Assembly: GCA_002791215.1 (NCBI GenBank)
Contig: PFWQ01000062.1
Coordinates: 1-6,219, forward strand
Reading direction: 5' to 3'
Source: a candidate division SR1 bacterium CG_4_9_14_3_um_filter_40_9
GTDB taxonomy: Bacteria > Patescibacteriota > Gracilibacteria > Absconditabacterales > Absconditicoccaceae
Length of the DNA stretch: 6,219 nucleotides
The notes beneath the pieces were generated by a model, which saw nothing but the letters and a program-made list of their open reading frames with translations, did not search any database and was not told the origin of the DNA. Of the stretch, positions 1 to 5,668 are shown in pieces. Each line of letters opens with the position of its first letter. Position 1 is the first letter of the stretch. The position numbers and the translations under genes are program-made.

Positions 1-487
1 ATACGAGAAAGAAAATAGCATTGAGAATGATGAACGAAACGTAGAATTCTTTCTGATTTATTTTGTTGCGTTTTCTGATAAGCCATCAGGCGAGAAAAAG
101 AACGTATCAAAGCTTAAAGAATTCTGCAGGTTGCATACTTCAGATAATGGGTATATTAATCCATCCTCTCGCACCATTGAGTGTCACACCGATTCCAGGG
201 ACAAAAACAGCCAATTGCAAAATCATAAAAATAGCAAATATCACAATAATATTTTTGCTTTTTTGGAAAAAAGAAATAGGAATATAATAAAGCACTCCTG
301 CAGCAATAAAGGCCATGAATACATTTCTCAGTTGCCTAAAAAAGTAGAAATAATTGGAAGGTTCTCCGCTCCAGAGTCATTTAGCAATGAGCGACAAAGT
401 TAGCGTAAAAGATTCGTGTATGCTTACACTATAAACGGCTAATATTCCAAAAACTACAAGTAGTCACCCTATAATCAATATCGGCAT
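1..487 (-). CDS. ftsW: FtsW/RodA-family peptidoglycan polymerase, N-terminal part
   Basis: This is a SEDS-family integral membrane glycosyltransferase that polymerises lipid II into peptidoglycan. The 162 residues visible start with MPILIIGGLLVVFGILAVYS, a first membrane segment ending in the YSxS typical of the family. They continue through RQLRN (51-55) and two further hydrophobic stretches (about 56-72 and 79-97) to the signature PGIGVTLNGARGWI (97-110) and QPAEFFKLG (119-127). The PGIG-NGA form favours FtsW over RodA. Five in-frame TGA codons (residues 8, 37, 116, 127, 134) are read as Gly; under the standard code the gene would be fragments. An in-frame TAA lies eight codons upstream of the chosen ATG, with no other ATG between, which fixes the start. 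The C-terminal half, including later membrane segments, lies beyond base 1. It is divergent from the FKBP lipoprotein gene. The family is certain; FtsW versus RodA is likely but not proven. Confidence 0.88.
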
Positions 488-497
488 AACGTAGTAG

Positions 498-525
498 AAA
501 GTACAAAGTTAAAAGTACAAAGGGT
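498..525. repeat. Heptamer tandem array in the ftsW leader
   Basis: On the plus strand four consecutive 7-base units read AAAGTAC, AAAGTTA, AAAGTAC and AAAGGGT. The 11-mer AAAGTACAAAG therefore recurs at 498-508 and 512-522. The array lies between the predicted -10 box and the start codon of ftsW. Its unit resembles the AAAGTCG/AAAGTCC heptamers inserted in tsaD, suggesting one repeat class. Function is unknown. Confidence 0.6.
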
Positions 526-551
526 TATAGTTTTGTATTCCTTATTTTCAA
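524..551 (-). promoter_or_regulatory. Candidate sigma70-type promoter of ftsW
   Basis: On the minus strand a -35 TTGAAA (551-546) is separated by 16 bases from a -10 TATAAC (529-524). Transcription would begin near 517 and give a leader of about 30 bases before the ATG at 487. That leader is almost entirely an AAAGTAC-type heptamer array. Inferred from consensus match only. Confidence 0.5.
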
Positions 552-650
552 CCATAAATAACCATTGAATTACAACATGAATGCAATTGAAAAACAACAA
601 CATTTATATACATTATTACAAACAATTTTTTTATCAGTTAAATGACTATT

Positions 651-1271
651 ATGAGAAAATTTATCCTTTTACCAATATTGCTTATGACATGTGTTGCGAT
701 CGCCGGTTGTAAATCTGGCGCAAAAGATGCTACTCCGACAACATGAAATCTAGATTGTAAAACAGCAATCCAGACATATTTGGATACTGCGGATATGAAA
801 TGACGCGGAGAAAAAGAAATCACCAAAGGCAATAATATAGTCGTCGACTACGTAGGCAGATTGAGCGACCAGGAAGTGTTTGATACGAGCGTGGAAAGCG
901 TGGCCCAGGCCTGTGGGAAATACCAAGCAGGAAGAGATTATACCGGTTGATTGGCATTCCAGGTCGGAGCTGGACAGATGATTGCATGATTTGACCAGGG
1001 CGTAGAAGGCATGAAATTATGACAGACCAAAACCATCACCATCCCGGCAAAAGATGCCTACGGAGAATGGTCTAAAGACAAGTTGGTCGCTATCAACAAA
1101 GCGAAAGTTCCTGAGGCTGACAAATACACCGTCGGAACGATGGTACAAACAGATTACGGACAAGTATTTAAAGTGTATGAAATAACGGCTACACAGATCA
1201 TATTTGATGCAAATCATGAATTAGCAGGCAAGGATTTGATTTTCGACATCACTGTAAAGGAAATCAAGTAA
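651..1271 (+). CDS. SlyD-like FKBP-type peptidyl-prolyl cis-trans isomerase, lipoprotein
   Basis: This 206-residue protein should catalyse proline isomerisation and act as a chaperone outside the cytoplasmic membrane. Residues 1-20 form a lipoprotein signal: basic MRK, a hydrophobic core and the lipobox IAGC with Cys20 as lipidation site. The FKBP fold follows: VVDYVGRL near 64-71, FDTS, FQVGAGQMIAGFDQGVEGMK (about 103-122) and AYG. It then has the SlyD-type insert-in-flap region ending in DANHELAGKDLIFDITV. Five in-frame TGAs (residues 32, 51, 100, 113, 124) are read as Gly; those at 113 (GFD) and 124 (KLGQ) are conserved FKBP glycines, strong evidence for the recoding. Cys36 and Cys88 could pair in a disulfide, which would suit an exported protein. 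An ATG three codons upstream (642) is also possible; neither has a Shine-Dalgarno sequence. The cyclo-ligase gene begins 40 bases downstream. Stop TAA. Confidence 0.92.
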
Positions 1272-1311
1272 AGACGCATTGCATGCATCTCATTTTCAGA
1301 TCCTCAACTCA

Positions 1312-1767
1312 ATGAAACAGCAAATCAGGCAACAGATAAAAGAGAAGATAAAGGATATCCCTCCGCAGAAGAAACAGGAATATTCTTTTCGTATCACGCA
1401 GAAAATCATAGAGAAATTCGGACATCTCCAAACACGACATATTTATATTTCTATGCAAGACGAAATAGACACTGCTCCATTGATATCACACCTAGAGAAA
1501 ACAGGCAAAAAGATCTTCACCCCCGACATGAAAGAAATAGAGCTACAGACAATAGACATCATCATCGTCCCCTGACGCGCATTCACCCAAGATGGGAAAA
1601 GACTTGGAAGAGGTGCTTGACGATACGACAGATTTCTCGCACATGCAAAAAAAACTAGCCACGGTCGCAGCACCGTGGTCTGAATCTGTTTCCCGGGACA
1701 GATCGTAAAAAACATACCGCAAGAACCACGGGACATACTCATGGACGAAGTAATCACAACAGAATAG
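1312..1767 (+). CDS. 5-formyltetrahydrofolate cyclo-ligase, short form
   Basis: The family (MTHFS/YgfA) uses ATP to convert 5-formyl-THF to 5,10-methenyl-THF, returning it to the active folate pool. The 151 residues show the basic helical N-terminus (MKQQIRQQIKEKI), the EIDTAPLI strand-helix (EvdT in the family), IDIIIVPGRAF (81-91), the phosphate-binding GKRLGRGAG followed by YDRFL, and a C-terminal DEVITTE. In-frame TGAs at residues 88 (VPG), 103 (GAG) and 124 (VVG) are read as Gly; the first two fall on family motifs. The family is usually about 180-200 residues. Here the segment between KIFTPD and IDIIIVPG is only a few residues, about 30 fewer than usual, and the EP-containing segment is missing. 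Codon 104 (CGA) replaces the usual aromatic of GYYDR, and CGG at 140 precedes the Asp of the EP-x-D motif. An in-frame TTG at 1279 is an alternative start, but the ATG suits the family better. Probably co-transcribed with the FKBP gene; it ends 6 bases from the convergent tsaD stop. Confidence 0.88.
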
Positions 1768-1773
1768 AAAAAA

Positions 1774-2943
1774 TTATGTAAGTTTCTGAAGAATTCACAC
1801 CAATCAAATCATAGCAGCATTGTCGGTCGAATAGACCTTTTTCACAGGCCTGATTACTACCAGTTGCTCATCAACCATTCATCATTTTATCGCGAAGCTT
1901 TTATCGCGAACAAAGTGAGCTTTTATCAATTGCTCATTGAGATATTCTCGAAGTCTTTCATTGCAGGAAACGCCGCCGGCAATGCCCAGAGTCTTCGCAT
2001 TATATTTGATTCATGCTCTGATTAACTTCTTCGCCAACACTTCTACTACGGCTTCCTGAAATTCATAGGCAATCTCACAGATCAATTTTTCATCCAGAAC
2101 GACTTTTTCTTGTTCGAATTTTTTCAAAAGTCCGGAAACCTGTGACTTCATTCACGAAAAACTAAAATCAAATCCCTCCTTACTGAGAAATATCCTCTTA
2201 AAATTAATGTCATAAGGTCAAAGGTCTGAAGGCCATAAGGTCATTGGACTTTCGACTTTCGACTTTATGGACTTTGGACTAGACAAAGCGCGTTCAGCGA
2301 TTCGTTGCCCACCAGGGTAAGGACCACCGAGCATTCTCGCAACCTTATCGAAACATTCTCCCGCTGCATCATCCAGCGTCTGTCCTATTTTTGTAATGTG
2401 AAAATTTCACAATGCATGATGTCCCTCCTGATAAGGAGGGGGAACCCCAAGGGGGTGGGAGGTTTGAAGTCCCTCCTCAGAGGAGGGATTTAGGGAAGTA
2501 ACTATGTACAGGTCATTATGTCCCCCACTCGCAGTCAAAACCGCCAATGGAAACTGAATATCATCAGGACTTCTTTCAAGCAACAATGAGAACAGATGCC
2601 CATAGATATGATTCACCTGAACAACGGGCTTATTGAAGAAATCAGCAAGTAAATTGGCAGTAGCTTTCCCCACTACCAAGGCCCCCGGCAAACCAGGATG
2701 AATAGTCACGCTGACGAAATCGACAGTTTTGATGGTATCTCGACCTATATTTTCAAGGATTTCGATGATTTTTTCCGAATGTAACCTGGAAGCGATTTCA
2801 GGCACTACTCCACCATATTGCTGGTGATTTTGGATCTGGGAATATGCCAATAATTTTTCCACTTGGAAAATCTTGCCGTCAAAGGATACAATCCCCACAG
2901 AAGTATCGTCACAACTCGTTTCTATAGCTAAAGTTCTAATCAT
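1774..2943 (-). CDS. tsaD: tRNA N6-adenosine threonylcarbamoyltransferase TsaD with three inserted segments
   Basis: TsaD (Gcp/YgjD, Kae1 family) transfers threonylcarbamoyl to A37 of ANN-decoding tRNAs, working with TsaB and TsaE. The 389-residue frame begins [15 protein letters not shown] and contains [21 protein letters not shown], the metal-binding [52 protein letters not shown] and TDNAAMI with the metal-ligand Asp. Eight in-frame TGAs are Gly, including the invariant FSFSG glycine (2154-2152). Under the standard code the gene would stop at 2407 and look truncated. Compared with remembered bacterial homologues (about 335-345 residues), extra segments occur at about residues 150-180, 222-246 and 340-361, each made of repeat-like DNA in frame. 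The end after TDNAAMI is about 20 residues shorter than usual. All catalytic motifs are intact, so I infer an active enzyme rather than a pseudogene. Stop TAA. Confidence 0.93.
1861..1937. repeat. 66-base in-frame insertion in tsaD with flanking 11-mers
   Basis: The 11-mers CAGTTGCTCAT (1861-1871) and CAATTGCTCAT (1927-1937) differ by one base and lie 66 bases, exactly 22 codons, apart. Between them TTTTATCGCGAA occurs twice (1885-1896, 1899-1910), with a third partial TTTTATCAA at 1921-1929. CGCGA and TCGCG arms (1891-1895, 1904-1908) could form a stem. The block adds about 22 residues between the GGVSCNERL helix and TDNAAMI, a region about 20 residues shorter in E. coli TsaD. Its frame includes two consecutive TGA (Gly-Gly) codons. 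The flanks look like a target duplication or slippage product. Confidence 0.65.
2209..2282. repeat. Heptamer-array insertion in tsaD
   Basis: On the plus strand the left half repeats CATAAGGTCA (2211-2220, 2234-2243) with AAGGTCT between. The right half runs GGACTTT, CGACTTT, CGACTTT, ATGGACTTT, GGACTAG. On the minus strand these are AAAGTCC/AAAGTCG units. The block is translated in frame as about 25 Ser/Lys/Pro-rich residues (222-246) between YPGG and DFSFSG, a variable region in the family. A related AAAGTAC array lies in the ftsW leader. Confidence 0.65.
2421..2495. repeat. GC-rich triple-palindrome element inserted in tsaD
   Basis: Three inverted repeats lie side by side: CCCTCCT-GATA-AGGAGGG (2423-2440), ACCCC-AAG-GGGGT (2444-2456), and TCCCTCCTC-A-GAGGAGGGA (2470-2488). 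The outer two share the CCCTCC/GGAGGG core. The block is far more GC-rich than its surroundings and encodes about 30 residues rich in Pro, Ser and Glu ([16 protein letters not shown]) between YIVT and ITKIGQT, where homologues have a short turn. The frame continues through it only if the TGA at 2409-2407 is Gly. It resembles dispersed hairpin repeats of bacterial genomes; only one copy is visible here. Confidence 0.75.
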
Positions 2944-3087
2944 AAATGATAATCATGAAATAAACTCTTAATCTTTTGGAATCATCGGAACATATCATCT
3001 GACATTTTCTATCTCAAAATTTGCTTTTTTTTCAATTACGAATATAATTATGTTGTACTAAAATCTTTTACTATTTCAAAGATAAAT
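2944..3087. other. Divergent intergenic region between tsaD and the S1-domain gene
   Basis: This AT-rich spacer carries a good promoter for the plus-strand gene. For tsaD there is only a weak candidate: minus-strand TTGAAA (3034-3029) with a poor -10, GATAGA or ATAGAA, about 16-17 bases on. No Shine-Dalgarno sequence precedes either start. I see no RNA gene or repeat. Confidence 0.4.
3021..3048 (+). promoter_or_regulatory. Candidate sigma70-type promoter of the S1-domain gene
   Basis: TTGCTT (3021-3026) is followed after 16 bases by a perfect TATAAT (3043-3048). Transcription would start near 3055, giving a leader of about 33 bases before the ATG at 3088. The T-run between the boxes may assist curvature. 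Inferred from consensus match. Confidence 0.55.
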
Positions 3088-5643
3088 ATGACCTGAGACA
3101 AGAACGTATGGAAAAACATGTGACTAGCAGACATTATATGAGAAAAAGAAAATGAAAGGAAATGAAAGCAAGGAGACTATTTAAAAGCACTGAAGAGCAC
3201 ATTGAGTGCATATGATGACACGGAAAGATGGAAACCGGAAACAGCTCAAATGATCTATCATCTGCTCAAGAAAGAAATCGACATCATAAATGATAAACCG
3301 GAAAACAAAGGATATCAGAAAGTTTTTTCACAATGGGAAAGACTTCACAAGATAAAGGGACTAGATATCATTGAGGAGCTGAGAAAAAGGATATCCATAG
3401 TAAATTTCAAAACCAACACAGGAAAGGCAAAATTTGAGAATACAAAGGAAAGAAAGGATGTAGAAATCAATAATGCAACGATAGATGGTAAAGGAGTATA
3501 TAAAATCCTAGAATTATTGGCGAAATATAACGTTATAGACAAACTGAATGTAAATTTCTTGGAAGGAACGACAAAAGCTACAGAAGGTATAACAATAAAT
3601 CAGGAATGAATAGGACAGAATGAGTGAATCAAACTCATCAAGGATAGGAAAACAATTATAAAAAAAGCAAAAAATAAAGAAGAAGGGAGAGACCCTTACG
3701 AAAAGATGATCATAGATATGAATAGTAACTTACAGAACAGCGAATGACCTACATCATCCACACGCATGCTGTATGAAATATGCAAAATCACCTGACTCAT
3801 AAACAAATTGCCAGACGAAGAAAAAGATACGCTGGAAAGGTTCGTCTATTTTGTGGATTTCGCTTACCGCTATAAACAGAAAATCTTATGAATGGATACC
3901 CTATACATCTATGGCACCTTGTTCGGAAACTACAAAAAATTAAGGTTATGAGCTATATGGGGCTATCTAAGCCAAAAAACGAACCCACCAAAAACCGGAT
4001 TTGAATCATTCACAGACGAAGAAGCAGAAAGAATTCTCCTGCTCACAAAGAAAACAAATGAAAACAGAGAGAAAAAAATCTGACATACGTCATTCAAGGC
4101 AATAATCAAAAGTAAAGCAAAAGAGATAACGAAAGCTATCAAAGAAATAGATAGGCTCGAAGAAGTAGCTTCACTTACCTATCCATGAACATCAGATGGT
4201 AAATATATGCCTCAAACGTTTATATTTGATCTCGAAAACAAGATACCGCTTCTAGAAGAGGCTGCACCAGCACGCGAAGTATGATTTGTTAAATTACACA
4301 AAAAAAATAATGAAATCTATATAAGAGCTTATGAAAATCTACCTCTGCACTTTGGGGGGTTAACAACTGAAAACGGGAATACCGGACATTTCAAGCTCAC
4401 GGCAAAAAATCTGGAAACGTTATTAGCAGAATTTACAGGAGACGAAGAAGTCAAAGACCAGATCAGAGAACAATTCAGAGTAAACAATTTTCCAAAACTT
4501 ATTGTCAAAGAAGGCGAAAAGTTTGATGGAATCATAGACAAAAAAGCAATGAAAAAAGAAGACAACACAGCTTATGGCGTAAAGATAAAACTCACAAAGG
4601 AAGGCAACAAGCCAGTTCGGTGATTGCTCCATATTTCAAATATCAAAAATATCGATGAGTTGAAAAAAGGAGAGACAGTGAAAGTGAGAGTTACAAGAGT
4701 TTCAGAAAGGTGAATATCGCTCAAAATAGTGAACGAAGAAGCGGAGAAGAGTTTGAAAGTAGATGAAATCGTAGAAGGGAAAATCACGAATATAAACGAT
4801 AAGCTATGAGCTTTCGTAGATATCGGAGATACATGAAGAAGCTGATTGATACATATAAGCACAGGAATCGATCTTACAAAGGTAAAGCCAGGAGACAAAG
4901 TCAATGTTAGAATAAAATCCATCATAGATGACGCGAAAAAACCAGGAGAAAAAAGAATCGGATTGGAGATAGCACAACCAGTCAAAAAACTTGAAATCAA
5001 AAAAATGAATGCCCCAGCAAACAATGGACTACAGGAAAAGATAAGCAAATTACCTAAGGACTTGGAGATAAAAACAGGGATGAGATTATCATGACTTATA
5101 GAAAATATAAAAGAAGGCCACGGAGCATTTGTCAAAGTAGAACGTAATGCTGACGGCAAAAAATGACGATGAGGATTATTGCATATCGGCAAAATATGAG
5201 GAGACGAAGCACTCAAAAAATTATCAATAGGACAAGAAATCGATGTGGTAGTAAAATCTCTGAAAGACGAAAAAGAAAAGAGAATTAATTTCGGGCTCAT
5301 CAAATTGAAATCGCCATTGCTGAAAGCATTGAAAAAATTAAAGCGAGAAGACAAGAAGAACGAAAAAGCCGCAATAATAGAGACAATCGAAAAGCAGGCA
5401 AATAAAGCGCACATTCCTACACAAAATATCGTGGATAATTTCATGAAAGCTGCAAAAGCAGTAGGTTGCCCAGTCACAAAGTCATTAGAAGAAGCTATCC
5501 GATACTACAATGATATGCCGAACAGTTTTTTCGAGGTATTTTTAAACAAAGCTTTGGAACTTGCAGAGAAATGAGTCAGTAAAGAGGATTTAAATCGTCT
5601 ACAAAATAGATTCAATGGGGCGACACCAAAAGCAAAAAAATAA
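3088..5643 (+). CDS. Large protein with three C-terminal S1 RNA-binding domains and unrecognised N-terminal half
   Basis: The frame is open for 851 residues with 23 in-frame TGA (Gly) codons and a TAA stop. Three S1-type domains are visible: about 472-548 (LIVKEGEKFDGII ... GLLHISNI ... ISLKIV), about 556-632 (VDEIVEGKITNI, GAFVDIGDTG, GLIHIS, PGDKVNVRI) and about 663-737 (GLIENIKEGHGAFVKV, GLLHIGKI, IGQEIDVVV). Gly from TGA falls on the conserved GAFV and GLIHIS positions of the second. S1 domains bind single-stranded RNA, so the protein probably acts in translation or RNA turnover in the cytoplasm. Residues 1-470 are Lys/Glu-rich and mostly helical-looking, with no signal peptide or clear membrane segment; I do not recognise them. 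Residues 738-851 are also helical and end in a basic tail (TPKAKK). It is not a standard ribosomal S1, which has four to six S1 domains and no such N-terminus, though it could serve that role. The ATG follows a TATAAT promoter; no Shine-Dalgarno sequence. The HD gene starts 14 bases downstream. Confidence 0.87.
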
Positions 5644-5654
5644 TTTTATCATTA

Positions 5655-5668
5655 CCCATGACCATGGG
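5655..5668. repeat. Inverted repeat over the HD-gene start codon
   Basis: CCCATG-AC-CATGGG is a perfect inverted repeat. As RNA it could form CCCAU/AUGGG with a GACC loop, pairing the ATG at 5658 and placing the in-frame ATG at 5664 on the opposite arm. It could modulate initiation, but the stem is short and may be chance. Confidence 0.3.

Larger units (their letters stand above)
488..650. other. Divergent intergenic region between ftsW and the FKBP lipoprotein
   Basis: This AT-rich spacer holds the ftsW promoter and heptamer array on its left. On its right, for the plus-strand gene, TTGAAA (587-592) is followed after 16 bases by TACATT (609-614), with TATACA overlapping at 607-612, a weak promoter candidate. 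A run of T follows at about 625-632. An alternative in-frame ATG for the lipoprotein lies at 642. I see no RNA gene or further ORF. Confidence 0.4.

Noticed and set aside
131..403. Plus-strand open frames over 63-403
   Set aside because: They are shadows of ftsW, whose minus-strand translation shows membrane segments and the PGIG/NGA/QPAEF motifs.
1443..1757. Minus-strand open frame inside the cyclo-ligase gene
   Set aside because: No recognisable motif; the opposite strand carries the cyclo-ligase signature in a continuous frame.
2171..2182. AATCCCTCCTTA as a further piece of the GC-rich hairpin element
   Set aside because: It encodes the KEG just before FDFSFSG, a position where homologues also have GEG/EG-like residues, and it lacks a partner arm; probably coincidence.
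1861..2495. CRISPR array
   Set aside because: The repeats within tsaD are of three different kinds, too short and irregular, without equal spacers, and lie inside a conserved coding frame.
2407..2943. tsaD as a truncated 178-residue pseudogene
   Set aside because: The apparent stop is a TGA. Reading it as Gly continues into [16 protein letters not shown] and TDNAAMI in the same frame, so the gene is whole.
3149..3169. Tandem AAATGAAAGG/AAATGAAAGC near the start of the S1 gene
   Set aside because: Two imperfect copies in an A-rich coding region; short enough to be chance, and no sign of insertion into a known domain.
4572..5477. Long minus-strand open frame of 301 codons
   Set aside because: It is antisense to the S1-domain gene. 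Its translation is Ser/Phe/Leu-rich with no motif, as expected from the complement of a Lys/Glu-rich gene, whereas the plus frame has three S1 domains.
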